Positions 10,133 through 20,400 are shown, numbered from the stretch's first letter. The stretch: 64,000 bases of DNA from Streptomyces violaceorubidus (GCF_000717995.1 NZ_JODM01000015.1:1-64000); one strand, 5' to 3'. Translations and numbers: made by a program. The notes: a model not told the origin generated them from the letters alone.

Positions 10133-11172
10133 TCCCGTCCCATGTCCCGGTGGACGACCACCGTCTCCACGCCCTCGGCGGCGAGCCGGGCGGCGAGCTT
10201 CTCCGACATGGCCACGGACCGGTGCTTGCCGCCGGTGCAACCGACGGCGACGGTCACGTAGCGCTTGCCCTCCCGACGGTAGCCCGCGGCGATCAGCTGG
10301 AGCAGCTCGGCGTAGCGGTCGAGGAACTCCTTGGCCCCGGGCTGGTTGAGGACGTAGCTCGACACCTCCTCGTTGAGGCCGGTGAAGGGGCGCAGCTCCG
10401 GGACCCAGTGCGGGTTGGGCAGGAAGCGCATGTCGACGACGAGGTCGGCGTCGACCGGGAGGCCGTACTTGAAGCCGAAGGACATCACCGTGGCCCGCAG
10501 CTCGGGCTCCTCCTCGCCGGCGAACTGGGCGTCCATCTTGGCGCGCAGCTCGTGCACGTTGAGGCTGGAGGTGTCGATCACCAGGTCGGCGTCGCCGCGC
10601 AGCTCGCGCAGGAGCTCGCGCTCGGCGGCGATGCCGTCGACGATCCGGCCGTCGCCCTGGAGGGGGTGCGGGCGGCGCACCGACTCGAAGCGGCGCACCA
10701 GGGCGTCGTCGGAGGACTCCAGGAAGACGATCCGGCGGGTGACGCCGCGGGCGTCGAGGTCCGCGAGGGATTCGCGCAGGTTGTCGAAGAAGCGCCGGCC
10801 GCGGACGTCGACGACCACCGCGATGCGGGCCACGTTGCCCTGGGAGCGGGCTCCCAGCTCGACCATGGTGGGGATCAGCGCGGGCGGGAGGTTGTCGACG
10901 ACGAACCAGCCCAGGTCCTCCAGACACTTCGCGGCGGTCGAGCGGCCGGCTCCGGACATGCCGGAGATGATCACCAGCTCGGGGATGGCCGCCTCGTGCG
11001 CCCCTGCTGTTTCCTTGCCCGTACTCACCTGTGCTCCGTCGTCGCGGGTCTGTTCCCGTTCGGCCGCGGGCCCGGTAGGTTCCCGTCCCGTCGCGGGCTG
11101 TGCCTGTTCTCGTCCGGCCGCGGGCCTCGCCTGTTCTCGCTCCGCTGCGGGCTGTGCCTCGTGCTCGGTCAT
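10129..11172 (-). CDS. rapZ: RapZ/YvcJ-family nucleotide-binding protein with repeat extension
   Basis: P-loop protein related to E. coli RNase adaptor RapZ and B. subtilis YvcJ. The 347-residue product has its ATP/GTP motif at about residues 71-79, GMSGAGRST, where Arg replaces the usual Lys as in other actinobacterial members. It is followed by [11 protein letters not shown]. The C-terminal half has [14 protein letters not shown], the conserved phosphate/ligand site. About 60 N-terminal residues precede the domain and contain four near-identical 9-residue repeats. A GTG at 11028, just before the domain, is an alternative start that would remove them. Start and stop overlap uvrC and yvcK by 4 bp each. 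Confidence 0.92.
   Translation of the reverse strand: MTEHEAQPAAEREQARPAAGREQAQPATGREPTGPAAEREQTRDDGAQVSTGKETAGAHEAAIPELVIISGMSGAGRSTAAKCLEDLGWFVVDNLPPALIPTMVELGARSQGNVARIAVVVDVRGRRFFDNLRESLADLDARGVTRRIVFLESSDDALVRRFESVRRPHPLQGDGRIVDGIAAERELLRELRGDADLVIDTSSLNVHELRAKMDAQFAGEEEPELRATVMSFGFKYGLPVDADLVVDMRFLPNPHWVPELRPFTGLNEEVSSYVLNQPGAKEFLDRYAELLQLIAAGYRREGKRYVTVAVGCTGGKHRSVAMSEKLAARLAAEGVETVVVHRDMGRE
11047..11154 (-). repeat. Four 27-bp tandem repeats at the 5' end of rapZ
   Basis: Codons 7-42 of rapZ are four degenerate copies of a 9-codon unit: [27 protein letters not shown] and GPAAEREQT. Period and phase are exact, so reading frame is kept with any copy-number change. Confidence 0.85.
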
Positions 11173-13301
11173 CTCTCCTGCCCCCGTCGTTCGTCCGGGG
11201 TGCCCGCGGACACGGGCTCCCCCGGGGCATCCGCGGTCGTCTCGGGTGCCCCGTCGTCGTCATCCATGATCTCTCCGGTCGCCGTGTTCACGGCGGGCGC
11301 GGCCGGGGTGGCCCGGGCGAGGGCCACGGCGACCGTCTCGGCCGTCTTGCGGCCTATGCCGGGCACCTCGCAGATCTGGTCGATCGTCGCCGACCGCAGC
11401 TTCTTCACCGAACCGAAGTGCTTGATCAGCGCCTGTTTACGGGTCTCCCCCAGGCCGGGCACGTCGTCCAGCGGGCTGGAGCGGAAGCGCTTGGCGCGCT
11501 TGGCGCGCTGGTAGGTGATCGCGAAGCGGTGCGCCTCGTCGCGGACCCGCTGCAGCAGGTAGAGGCCCTCGCTGGTGCGGGGCAGGACGACCGGGTCGTC
11601 CTCCCCGGGCAGCCAGACCTCCTCCAGGCGCTTGGCGAGCCCGCACACGGCGATGTCGTCGATGCCCAGCTCGTCCAGCGCCCGCTGGGCCGCCGCGACC
11701 TGCGGCTGCCCGCCGTCGACGACGACGAGCTGGGGCGGGTAGGCGAAGCGCTTGGGCCGGCCGTCGTCGTCCTTGAGCGCCGGGGCCTCGATGAGGGCCG
11801 GGCCGTCCGCGAGGACCGGGCCGTCGCCCGCGGCGGCCCCGCTGCCGGTGTGCCGGTCGCCGTCGGTCGGCTCCTCGCCCTCCGCCCACTCGCCGGTCTT
11901 CTCCTTCTCGGCGAGGTAGCGGCGGAAGCGGCGCGTGATCACCTCGTGCATGGAACGGACGTCGTCCTGTCCCGCGAAGCCCTTGATCTGGAACCGTCGG
12001 TATTCGCTCTTCCGGGCCAGCCCGTCCTCGAAGACGACCATGGAGGCCACGACGTCGTCGCCCTGGAGGTGCGAGATGTCGTAGCACTCGATCCTGAGCG
12101 GGGCACTGTCCAGGCCGAGGGCCTCGGCGATCTCCTCCAGCGCGCGCGAGCGTGTCGTCAGGTCGGAGGCGCGCTTGGTCTTGTGCAGGACGAGGGCCTG
12201 CTGGGCGTTGCGCTGGACGGTCTCCATCAGCGCCTTCTTGTCGCCGCGCTGCGGGATGCGCAGCGACACTCCCGAGCCGCGGCGCTCGGTCAGCCACTCC
12301 TGGACCGGGTCGACCGGGTCGGGCAGCGCAGGGACCAGGACCTCCTTGGGGACGGCGTCGCCCCTCTCCTCGCCGTACAGCTGCTGGAGGGCGTGCTCGA
12401 CGAGGGCGCCGGTGGTGATCTCCTCCACCTTGTCGGTGACCCAGCCGCGCTGCCCGCGCACGCGTCCGCCGCGCACGTGGAAGATCTGGACGGCCGCCTC
12501 CAGCTCGTCCTCGGCGACCGCGATCAGGTCGGCGTCGGTGGCGTCGGCGAGTACCACCGCGCTCTTCTCCATCGCCTTCTTCAGGGCCCCGATGTCGTCC
12601 CGCAGGCGCGCCGCCCGCTCGTACTCCATGTCCTCGGCCGCCTCGGCCATCTGCCGCTCCAGGCGGCGCAGGTAGGTACCGGTGCGGCCGGCCATGAAGT
12701 CGCAGAACTCGTCGGCCAGGTCCCAGTGGTCGTCGGGGTCGATGCGGCCGACGCAGGGCGCCGAGCACTTGCCGATGTACCCGAGCAGGCAGGGGCGGCC
12801 CGTGCGGGCGGCGTTCTTGAAGACACCCGCCGAGCAGGTACGCACCGGGAAGACGCGCAGCAAGAGGTCGACCGTGTCGCGGATCGCCCAGGCGTGCCCG
12901 TACGGCCCGAAGTAGCGCACGCCCTTCTTCTTCTGGCCGCGCATCACCTGGACGCGCGGAAACTCCTCGTTCATCGTCACCGCGAGGTACGGGTAGCTCT
13001 TGTCGTCGCGGTACTTGACGTTGAACCGGGGGTCGTACTCCTTGATCCAGGAGTACTCCAGCTGAAGCGCCTCGACCTCCGTGGACACCACCGTCCATTC
13101 CACGGACGCGGCCGTCGTGACCATGGTGCGGGTGCGCGGGTGCAGGTTCGCCAGGTCCTGGAAGTAGTTCGCCAGGCGCTGGCGCAGGCTCTTCGCCTTT
13201 CCGACGTAGATCACCCGGCGGTGCTCGTCACGGAACCTGTACACCCCCGGGGAGTCCGGGATCTCTCCCGGCCTGGGGCGGTAGCTGGAGGGGTCGGCCA
13301 T
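11169..13301 (-). CDS. uvrC: Excinuclease ABC subunit C
   Basis: Dual-incision nuclease of nucleotide excision repair. The 710-residue protein carries an N-terminal GIY-YIG domain (PGVYRFRDE, then [13 protein letters not shown]) for the 3' cut and a cysteine cluster [13 protein letters not shown]. It continues with a UVR motif binding UvrB ([18 protein letters not shown]), a C-terminal RNase H-like domain ([19 protein letters not shown]) for the 5' cut, and two helix-hairpin-helix motifs. A charged insertion of about 45 residues splits the RNase H-like region, common in actinobacteria. It starts the operon that includes whiA. A damage-type promoter abuts the ATG (13309-13331), implying a leaderless mRNA. 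Confidence 0.97.
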   Translation of the reverse strand: MADPSSYRPRPGEIPDSPGVYRFRDEHRRVIYVGKAKSLRQRLANYFQDLANLHPRTRTMVTTAASVEWTVVSTEVEALQLEYSWIKEYDPRFNVKYRDDKSYPYLAVTMNEEFPRVQVMRGQKKKGVRYFGPYGHAWAIRDTVDLLLRVFPVRTCSAGVFKNAARTGRPCLLGYIGKCSAPCVGRIDPDDHWDLADEFCDFMAGRTGTYLRRLERQMAEAAEDMEYERAARLRDDIGALKKAMEKSAVVLADATDADLIAVAEDELEAAVQIFHVRGGRVRGQRGWVTDKVEEITTGALVEHALQQLYGEERGDAVPKEVLVPALPDPVDPVQEWLTERRGSGVSLRIPQRGDKKALMETVQRNAQQALVLHKTKRASDLTTRSRALEEIAEALGLDSAPLRIECYDISHLQGDDVVASMVVFEDGLARKSEYRRFQIKGFAGQDDVRSMHEVITRRFRRYLAEKEKTGEWAEGEEPTDGDRHTGSGAAAGDGPVLADGPALIEAPALKDDDGRPKRFAYPPQLVVVDGGQPQVAAAQRALDELGIDDIAVCGLAKRLEEVWLPGEDDPVVLPRTSEGLYLLQRVRDEAHRFAITYQRAKRAKRFRSSPLDDVPGLGETRKQALIKHFGSVKKLRSATIDQICEVPGIGRKTAETVAVALARATPAAPAVNTATGEIMDDDDGAPETTADAPGEPVSAGTPDERRGQER

Positions 13302-13649
13302 GACTCACACCCTACTGGCGCGGACCGACACTTCGGCGGGGCTGTGGACGACGGCCGGACCCCTGTGGACAACCCGCGGGGAGGGTCGGCGAGGACGGTG
13401 CGGGTCCGCCCGGTCACACCGGGTGGCCGTCGGGAGGCGGGCCGGTGCGTTCTCGGCCAGGAGCACACGGCGGTCGGGTGTCAGGTGTTGTCGGGGCTAG
13501 GTCAACACGCTTCAATGCGGGGGGACTCGGGGCCCTGGAGCGCGGCGTACGGATGTGAAGACCTCTGCGTCGCGACGGGGGTGGCGGCCCCGGCCGATCC
13601 GTGTCGCCGGCCTGACCAGCCGTCGTGAACTTCACAGAAGGGCCCCTGC
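13302..13649. other. Intergenic region between uvrC and the Xre-like gene
   Basis: 348 bp without a coding frame of Streptomyces character. It holds the uvrC promoter at its left end. A GGGG-rich stretch and short inverted repeats around 13410-13425 (CCCGGT/ACCGGG) are present. I see no convincing -35/-10 pair for the rightward gene. Confidence 0.5.
13309..13331 (-). promoter_or_regulatory. PafBC/RecA-NDp-like promoter of uvrC (degenerate)
   Basis: Minus strand: GTGTCGGTC (13331-13323), 8 nt, TAGGGT (13314-13309), then ATG at 13301. It matches TTGTCRGTG-N8-TANNNT at 7 of 9 upstream positions with exact spacing and a perfect -10. The start codon is 7 nt past the -10, so the transcript is probably leaderless. 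Confidence 0.6.
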
Positions 13650-14600
13650 ATGCCGCACGCCACACAGCACGCGGACGTCGCCACCGCGCAACTCGACTCC
13701 GCCCTGCGCGGTGGCCCCTTCCACGTCGCCCTGCGGGCGGCGATCGCCGCCCGCGGCCTGCCGCTGCAGCGGGTGCAGCACCACCTGTCGCGCCACGGGG
13801 TGAAGGTGGGCGTCACGAGTCTGAGCTACTGGCAGCAGGGCGCCCGCCGTCCGCAGCGTCCGGAGTCCCTGCGGGCCGTACGGGCCCTGGAGGAGATACT
13901 CCAGCTGCCCGAGGAGTCGCTGATACGCCTGCTCTCCGAGGCCGACGAGGACACCTCGCAGCGTCGGCCCGCGGGCCGCTCCTACCGCGCCCACCTGGCG
14001 GCCTCGGGCGTCCTGGACCGGCTGCTGGCCGAGCTGGGGCACCCGGATCCGGACGGCGGGGTGCACACCCTCGGGCACCACGAACAGGTCCGGATCGGTC
14101 CCGGCCGGGAGCTGACCGGACGCGAGTCGCACCTCATCGTCCGCGCCCACCGCGACGGCGTCGACCGATTCGTCGCCGTCCATTACGGCGATCCGGGTTG
14201 CGTCCCCGCGCGGATGACCGTCCACGCGCTGGAGAACTGCCGCACAGGACGCGTCCGCACCCACGACGAGACCGGTGTCCTCGTGGCGGAGCTGCTCTTC
14301 GACACGCGACTGCGGACGGGCGACACCCACCTCTTCCACTACCGCGTCGAGGACGGCACCGCCGGTGTGTCGCGCGAGTACGTCCGCGGGTTCGGCACGA
14401 CGGGCGGGCAGTACGCGCTCCAGGTGCGCTTCGACACCTCGGCCCTTCCGGTGCGCTGCCACCGGTTCACGCAGCACTCTCCGGCCGCCCCGCGCGGCGG
14501 TCGGCAGGATCTGGCGCTCAGCGGTCGGCACCACTCGGTGCACCTCGTGGAGCCGCGGGTCAGGTCGGGGATGCTGGGGATCGGCTGGGACTGGGAGTAG
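13650..14600 (+). CDS. Xre-type helix-turn-helix protein, function unknown
   Basis: 316 residues. The N-terminal part (about 20-85) looks like an Xre DNA-binding domain of the type found in transcriptional regulators: RGLPLQRVQHHLSRHG followed by SYWQQGARRP and a leucine-rich third helix. The remaining 220 residues form an all-beta looking domain with no motif I recognise. A purine-rich GAAGGG lies upstream of the ATG. It has its own direction, opposite to uvrC and convergent with the Rieske gene 37 bp away. The combination seems specific to streptomycetes. Likely a regulator; ligand and targets unknown. Confidence 0.7.
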   Translation: MPHATQHADVATAQLDSALRGGPFHVALRAAIAARGLPLQRVQHHLSRHGVKVGVTSLSYWQQGARRPQRPESLRAVRALEEILQLPEESLIRLLSEADEDTSQRRPAGRSYRAHLAASGVLDRLLAELGHPDPDGGVHTLGHHEQVRIGPGRELTGRESHLIVRAHRDGVDRFVAVHYGDPGCVPARMTVHALENCRTGRVRTHDETGVLVAELLFDTRLRTGDTHLFHYRVEDGTAGVSREYVRGFGTTGGQYALQVRFDTSALPVRCHRFTQHSPAAPRGGRQDLALSGRHHSVHLVEPRVRSGMLGIGWDWE

Positions 14601-14637
14601 GAGGACGAGTCCGGGCCCGTCGGCCGCTTGGGCCCGG

Positions 14638-15063
14638 TCAGGTCCCCGGGCTCGCGACGATCCGGCCCTGCTTCACCTCGACGGGCAGTTCGATGAGCGG
14701 CGCGGTCGCGGGGGCGTGCAGCACCTCGCCGGTACGGGCGTCGAACTCGCTGCCGTGGCAGTTGCAGACGAGCTTGGTCCCCTCCAGCTTCTTGATGGGA
14801 CACCCCGCGTGCGTGCACACCGTGCTGAACGCCTTCAGGGAACCGTCCGCGGCCCGGCTGACCACCACGTTCCCGTCCGGGAAGAGCTTGGTCGCGCCCT
14901 TGGCGACCTCTCCGTCCGCGCCGAGGTCCACGGGCGCGGTCGGCCTGGCCGGCGCGGCGCCGTCGTCACCCGGGGAGCAGGCGGCCAGGCCGAGGCCGAC
15001 GACGGGCGTGGCGGCCGCCGAACGCAGGACGGTACGGCGGCTCGGGGCGGGACGGCCGGACAT
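14638..15063 (-). CDS. Rieske [2Fe-2S] lipoprotein, Tat-exported
   Basis: Small extracytoplasmic iron-sulfur protein of 141 residues. The N-terminus SGRPAPSRRTVLRSAAATP is a Tat signal (twin arginine), followed by a lipobox ending LAAC at about residue 29, so it is probably membrane-anchored by lipid. The Rieske cluster ligands are present as CTHAGC and, 15 residues on, CNCHGSEFD. The fold ends IVASPG. No cytochrome b or oxygenase partner lies nearby, so its electron partner is unknown. The ATG at 15063 is the only start that gives an N-terminal signal; translated upstream sequence is the 8-bp repeat tract. Confidence 0.88.
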   Translation of the reverse strand: MSGRPAPSRRTVLRSAAATPVVGLGLAACSPGDDGAAPARPTAPVDLGADGEVAKGATKLFPDGNVVVSRAADGSLKAFSTVCTHAGCPIKKLEGTKLVCNCHGSEFDARTGEVLHAPATAPLIELPVEVKQGRIVASPGT

Positions 15064-15097
15064 GGAATCTCCACTGGTCGGGACGGGCAGGACCGCG

Positions 15098-15193
15098 ATT
15101 GCGCGGGTGCGCGGGTGCGCGGGTGCGCGATTGCGCGGGTGCGCGGGTGCGCGGGTGCGCGGGTGCGCGGGTGCGCGGGTGCGCGGGTGCAGG
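15098..15193. repeat. Twelve tandem 8-bp units (GGTGCGCG) upstream of the Rieske gene
   Basis: Perfect or near-perfect copies of GGTGCGCG with two ATTGCGCG variants (15098 and 15130) and a final GGTGCAGG. It starts 35 bp before the Rieske ATG and ends 85 bp before the LacI operator. A prime site for slippage; each GGTGCGCG contains alternating purine-pyrimidine steps that could favour Z-DNA. Confidence 0.9.
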
Positions 15194-15277
15194 GCGACGA
15201 TATCCGGCGGGCCGGGCCGTTCCGTGGGCCGGGTGGCCCGGGCGCGAGAGAGCGCGGCCAGGTCTCCCCCGAGAACC

Positions 15278-15328
15278 GCGTAAACGCTTGCGCAAGCGTT
15301 TACGCCGCCCGGGGCCATGGGGTACGGT
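15278..15328 (+). promoter_or_regulatory. LacI-family operator (28-bp perfect palindrome) over the lacI-like promoter
   Basis: Positions 15278-15305 form a perfect palindrome whose right half reads GCAAGCGTTTACGC. The core CGCTTGCGCAAGCG is the classic LacI/GalR family site. A -10 TACGGT lies at 15323-15328 and a -35-like TTTACG (15299-15304) is inside the palindrome. Repressor binding would therefore block the promoter of its own gene 58 nt downstream: autorepression. Confidence 0.85.
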
Positions 15329-15363
15329 CCGGCCACAGCGACCAGACGGGAGGGGGTACGCCG

Positions 15364-16449
15364 GTGGTGACCATGGCCGACGTCGCACGGAGCGCCGGGG
15401 TCTCCGTGGCGACCGTCTCGCACGTCCTCAACGACACCCGCCCGGTGCTGCCGCACACCCGTCAGGCGGTGCTGGACGCCGTCGAGGAGCTGGGGTACAC
15501 CCCGAACGGCCTGGCCCGATCCCTGGTGACCTCCCGCACCCGCTCCATCGGACTCGCGGTGTCGGCGATCAGCAACCCGTACGTCACGGAGATCCTTCAG
15601 GGCGTCGAGGCCGGCGCCCTGGAGCACGGTTACAGCCTGCTCATCGCCGATCCGCACGACGACCCCGGGCACGAGCGCAAAGTGGTCCAGCTGCTGCACG
15701 AACGCCGGGTGGACGGCATGATCGTCGCGCCCTCCGCCGACCCCCGGGACCTCGTCGCCTACCTCACGCGCCACCGGGTGCCGACCGTGTTCCTCGACCG
15801 GGTCCTCGACGTGCCGGAGGGCGAGGACGCCCCGCGCTTCGACCAGGTCTGCGCCGAGGGCGCCGAGCCGACGACCCGGCTGGTGGGCCATCTCGCCGGG
15901 CTGGGCCACCGCCGCATCGGGCTGGTCGCGGGCCGCCCGGGGCTCAGCACGACCCGCGAGCGGATCACCGGGTACCGGCACGGCCTCGCCGCCGCCGGGC
16001 TGCCGTTCGACGAGCGGCTGCTGGTCCACGGCGACTCCGAGGTGGCCGGCGGCGAACGGGCCACGGCGGAGCTGCTCTCCCTGGCGGTGCCGCCCACCGC
16101 ACTGGTCACCGCCAACAACGCCATGACCCTCGGCGCCCTGCGCGCCCTGCGGTGCCGGGGCCTGTCCGTGCCCGGTGACCTCGCGCTGTGCTGTTTCGAC
16201 GACTTCGCCTGGGCGGACCTCTTCTCGCCGCGGCTCACCGCCGTCGCCCAGCCCAGCAGGGACATCGGGGCGCGAGCCGTCCGGCTGCTCCTCGATCGAC
16301 TCGCCGCGCCGGACCGGCCCGCGCAGACCCTGCGGCTGCCCTGCTCCTTCGTCCACCGCGACTCCTGCGGCTGCGCCGAGCAGCCCGCAACGCCCTTCAG
16401 CCCGTCCGGAAAAGCCCGTGCCAAGGCCAACGAAAGGACCCTCCCGTGA
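15364..16449 (+). CDS. LacI-family transcriptional regulator
   Basis: 361 residues. The N-terminal LacI helix-turn-helix and hinge (TMADVARSAGVSVATVSHVL, NGLARSLVTSRT) is followed by a periplasmic-binding-protein-like effector domain (IGLAVSAISNPYVTEILQG through VTANNAMTLGALRAL). A short cysteine-containing tail follows (SFVHRDSCGC). The GTG at 15364 is preceded by GGGAGGGGG with 7-nt spacing; the next GTG and the ATG at 15373 are alternatives. A perfect family operator lies upstream. Its stop overlaps the start of the sugar kinase gene by 4 bp, so the effector is likely that kinase's sugar or its phosphate. Confidence 0.93.
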   Translation: MVTMADVARSAGVSVATVSHVLNDTRPVLPHTRQAVLDAVEELGYTPNGLARSLVTSRTRSIGLAVSAISNPYVTEILQGVEAGALEHGYSLLIADPHDDPGHERKVVQLLHERRVDGMIVAPSADPRDLVAYLTRHRVPTVFLDRVLDVPEGEDAPRFDQVCAEGAEPTTRLVGHLAGLGHRRIGLVAGRPGLSTTRERITGYRHGLAAAGLPFDERLLVHGDSEVAGGERATAELLSLAVPPTALVTANNAMTLGALRALRCRGLSVPGDLALCCFDDFAWADLFSPRLTAVAQPSRDIGARAVRLLLDRLAAPDRPAQTLRLPCSFVHRDSCGCAEQPATPFSPSGKARAKANERTLP

Positions 16450-17354
16450 TCGTCGTCGCCGGTGAGGCACTGATCGACCTGGTACCGCAGGGCACGGGCG
16501 CCCTCGCCGCGCTGCGGCCCGCGCTCGGCGGCGGTCCCTACAACACGGCCGTCGCACTGGGCCGCCTCGGCTCACCCGTCGCTTTCTGCTCCCGGGTGTC
16601 GTACGACGGCTTCGGCGAGGCGCTGCTCGACCGGCTGCGCGAGACCGGCGTGGACGTCTCGCCGGTGCAGCGCGGGACCGAGCCCACGACCCTCGCCGTG
16701 GCCTCGCTCGACGCGGACGGCTCGGCCGCGTACTCCTTCTACGTGGACGGGACGGCCGACCGGCTGTTCTCGCTGCCCGCCGGTCTGCCGCCCGGCACCC
16801 GGGCCGTCTCCTTCGGGACCTGTTCCCTGGTGCTGGAGCCGGGCGCGAGCGCCTACGAGGAACTGCTGCGCGAGACGGCCGCTCGGGGCGTGTTCACGGC
16901 GCTGGACCCGAACATCCGGGCCGGGCTGATCCCGGACCCGGACGCCTACCGGGCCCGGTTCAAGAGCTGGCTGCCGTCGGTGTCGCTGCTGAAGCTGTCC
17001 GCCGAGGACGCCGAGTGGCTCGGCGGCACGCCCCGTGAGTGGCTCGCGGCGGGGCCGGCCGCGGTCGTGGTCACCCGGGGCGGCGACGGCCTGACGGCGT
17101 TCACCCGGGACGGGGGCGAGTACACGGTGCCGGGCGAGCGCGTCGAGGTGGTGGACACGATCGGCGCGGGTGACACGGTGAACGCGGCCCTCCTGCACGG
17201 CCTCGCGGCACGGGACGCCCTCGGCGACGCGGCGGTGGCGGCTCTGGGAGCGGACGGCTGGGCGGGGCTGCTGGGCTTCGCCGCCCGCGCGGCGGCGGTC
17301 ACCTGTTCCCGCGCGGGCGCGGAACCGCCGTACGCCCACGAAGTCGCCGTCTGA
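16446..17354 (+). CDS. PfkB-family carbohydrate kinase (fructokinase-like)
   Basis: Phosphorylates a sugar, probably a hexose such as fructose. The 302-residue product has the family pattern: GGGPYNTAVALGRLG near residue 30 for substrate binding, and the C-terminal DTIGAGDTVNAALLHG with the anion hole GAGD and catalytic Asp. The GTG start sits in GTGA, overlapping the lacI-like stop, with AAAGGA upstream. Co-transcribed with its putative repressor. Its 3' end meets uvrA across a bidirectional hairpin. The exact sugar cannot be read from sequence. Confidence 0.88.
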   Translation: MIVVAGEALIDLVPQGTGALAALRPALGGGPYNTAVALGRLGSPVAFCSRVSYDGFGEALLDRLRETGVDVSPVQRGTEPTTLAVASLDADGSAAYSFYVDGTADRLFSLPAGLPPGTRAVSFGTCSLVLEPGASAYEELLRETAARGVFTALDPNIRAGLIPDPDAYRARFKSWLPSVSLLKLSAEDAEWLGGTPREWLAAGPAAVVVTRGGDGLTAFTRDGGEYTVPGERVEVVDTIGAGDTVNAALLHGLAARDALGDAAVAALGADGWAGLLGFAARAAAVTCSRAGAEPPYAHEVAV

Positions 17355-17405
17355 CGGCGCGGGGCGGGAGCGGGTAGCCGGTACGGCAACGGCCGTGGCT
17401 GAGCG

Positions 17406-17453
17406 GACGGCGACGGGGCCCCACGGATGATCCCGTGAGGCCCCGGTGCCGTC
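17406..17453. terminator. Bidirectional hairpin between the sugar kinase and uvrA
   Basis: A long imperfect stem: GACGG(C) with GCCGTC outside, GGGGCC with GGCCCC in the middle, and CACGG with CCGTG at the tip. It separates two convergent genes. Confidence 0.75.
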
Positions 17454-17458
17454 GGGAC

Positions 17459-20400
17459 TCAGGCCTTGCTCGTCCGCGTGGTCTTCTTCGCGGCGGGCTT
17501 GGCGGTCTTCTTGGCCGCCGTCCTGGCCGTCTTGGCGGCGGTCGTCTTCTTGACGGCCGTGCCGGTGACCGTCTTCGTGGCGGTCTTCTTGACGGCCGTG
17601 CCGGTGACTGTCTTCGTGGCGGTCTTCTTGGCGGCGGCCTTGGCCGCCACGGTCTTCTGCGCCTTGCGCGGCCTGGTCACCGGGGCCGCGTCGCTGACCC
17701 GGTCGGCACCGAGGACGTCCCGCAGGAACTTGCCGGTGTGGCTGGCGGGTACGCCCGCGACCTGCTCGGGCGTGCCCTCGGCGACCACCAGGCCACCACC
17801 GGCGCCGCCCTCGGGACCCATGTCGACCACCCAGTCGGCGGTCTTGATCACGTCGAGGTTGTGCTCGATGACGATGACCGTGTTGCCCTTGTCGACCAGT
17901 CCGCCGAGGACCGTCAGCAGCTTGCTGATGTCCTCGAAGTGCAGACCGGTGGTCGGCTCGTCCAGGACGTAGACCGTGCGCCCGGTGGAGCGGCGCTGCA
18001 GCTCGCTGGCAAGCTTGACGCGCTGGGCCTCGCCGCCGGACAGGGTGGTCGCGGACTGGCCGAGCCGGACGTAGCCGAGGCCGACGTCCTTCAGGGTCTT
18101 CATGTGCCGGGAGATGGCGGGCACCGCCTCGAAGAAGTCGGTCGCCTCCTCGATCGGCATGTTCAGGACGTCGGCGATGGACTTGCCCTTGTAGTGGACC
18201 TCCAGGGTCTCCCGGTTGTACCGGGCGCCGTGGCAGACCTCGCACGGGACGTAGACGTCCGGGAGGAAGTTCATCTCGATCTTGATCGTGCCGTCGCCCG
18301 CGCAGTTCTCGCAGCGGCCGCCCTTGACGTTGAAGGAGAACCTGCCGGGCAGGTAGCCCCGCACCTTCGCCTCCGTCGTCTCCGCGAACAGCTTGCGGAT
18401 GTGGTCGAAGACCCCGGTGTACGTCGCCGGGTTCGACCGCGGGGTGCGGCCGATGGGCGACTGGTCGACGTGGACGACCTTGTCGACGAGGTCGTCGCCG
18501 TCCACGCGCGTGTGCCTGCCCGGGACGTTCCGCGCGCCGTTCAGCTCGCGGGCCAGGTGGGTGTACAGGATGTCGTTGACCAGCGTCGACTTGCCGGATC
18601 CCGAGACGCCGGTGACGGCCGTGAACACGCCCAGCGGGAAGGACACGTCGATGTCCTGGAGGTTGTTCTCCCGGGCGCCGTGCACGGTCAGCCGCCGGGA
18701 GGGGTCGTGCGGGCGCCTGATGTCGGGCAGCGGGATGGCCTTCCGCCCGGACAGGTACAGGCCGGTCTGCGACTCGGCGTTGTCGAGCAGCTCCTTGACG
18801 GAGCCGCTGTGCACCACCTTGCCGCCGTGCTCACCGGCGCCGGGGCCGATGTCGACGATCCAGTCGGCGACCTTGATGGTGTCCTCGTCGTGCTCGACGA
18901 CGATGAGCGTGTTGCCCATGTCCCGGAGTCGGACGAGCGTCTCGATGAGCCGGTGGTTGTCGCGCTGGTGCAGGCCGATGGACGGCTCGTCGAGGACGTA
19001 CAGCACGCCGACGAGTCCGGAGCCGATCTGGGTCGCCAGCCGGATGCGCTGGGCCTCGCCGCCGGAGAGGGTGCCCGCCGCGCGGTTGAGCGAGAGGTAG
19101 TCCAGGCCGACGTCGACCAGGAACCGCAGCCGTTCGTTGACCTCCTTCAGCACGCGCTCGGCGATCTTCTTGTCGCGGGCGTTGAGCTTCAGCTCGCCCA
19201 GGAAGTCGGCGCAGTCGCTGATGGACATCGCCGAGACCTCGGCGATCGACTTGTCCATGACGGTGACCGCGAGGACGAGCGGCTTGAGGCGGGTGCCCTC
19301 GCAGGTGGGGCAGGGCACCTCGCGCATGTAGCCCTCGAAGCGCTCGCGGCTGGAGTCGCTCTCGGCCTCGCTGTGGCGGCGCTTGACGAAGGGAATGGCT
19401 CCCTCGAAGGCCGTGGTGTACCGGCGCTCGCGCCCGTACCGGTTGCGGTAGCGGACCTCGACCTGGGTCTTGTGGCCGTTCAGCAGGGCCTTGCGGGCGC
19501 GCAGCGGCAGGCCCGCGAAGGGGATGTCCGTACGGAAGCCGAGCGCGTCCGCGAGGGCACCGATCAGGCGGCCGAAGTAGTCCTTGGTGTGCCCGTGCGA
19601 CCAGGGGTGGATGGCGCCCTCGTCGAGGGACTTGTCCTCGTCGGGGACGATCAGCTCCGGGTCGACCTCCATGCGCGTGCCAATGCCGGAGCAGTCGGGG
19701 CAGGCGCCGAAGGGCGAGTTGAAGGAGAAGGAACGGGGCTCCAGCTCCTCGAAGGACAGGTCGTCGTACGGGCAGTACAGGTGCTCCGAGAACATGCGCT
19801 CGCGCTCGGGGTCGTCCTCGGGGAGGTCGACGAAGTCGAGCACGACCATGCCGCCGGACAGGCCGAGCGCGGTCTCCACGGAGTCGGTCAGGCGCCGCTT
19901 GGCGGAGTCCTTCACGGTGAGGCGGTCGACGACCACCTCGATGGTGTGCTTCTCCTGCTTCTTCAGCGTGGGCGGGTTGGACAGCTGGACGGTCTCGCCG
20001 TCCACCCGCGCGCGGGAGTAGCCCTTGGTCTGGAGGTCGGCGAAGAGGTCGACGAACTCGCCCTTGCGCTCGCGCACCAGCGGCGACAGCACCTGGAAGC
20101 GGCTGCCCTCCGGCAGCTCCAGGACCCTGTCCACGATGGCCTGCGGCGACTGGCGCGAGATCGGCCGGCCGCACTCGGGACAGTGCGGCTTGCCGATGCG
20201 GGCGAAGAGCAGGCGCAGGTAGTCGTAGACCTCGGTGATGGTGCCGACCGTGGAGCGCGGGTTGCGCGAGGTCGACTTCTGGTCGATGGAGACCGCCGGG
20301 GAGAGGCCCTCGATGAAGTCGACGTCCGGCTTGTCCATCTGACCGAGGAACTGCCGGGCGTAGGACGAGAGGGACTCCACGTAGCGCCGCTGGCCCTCGG

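Noticed and set aside
15098..15193. Repeat tract read on the minus strand as a peptide of HPRTRAPA units joined to the Rieske protein
   Set aside because: The Rieske protein needs its Tat signal at the N-terminus, starting at 15063. Extending upstream would bury the signal and run through antisense of lacI.
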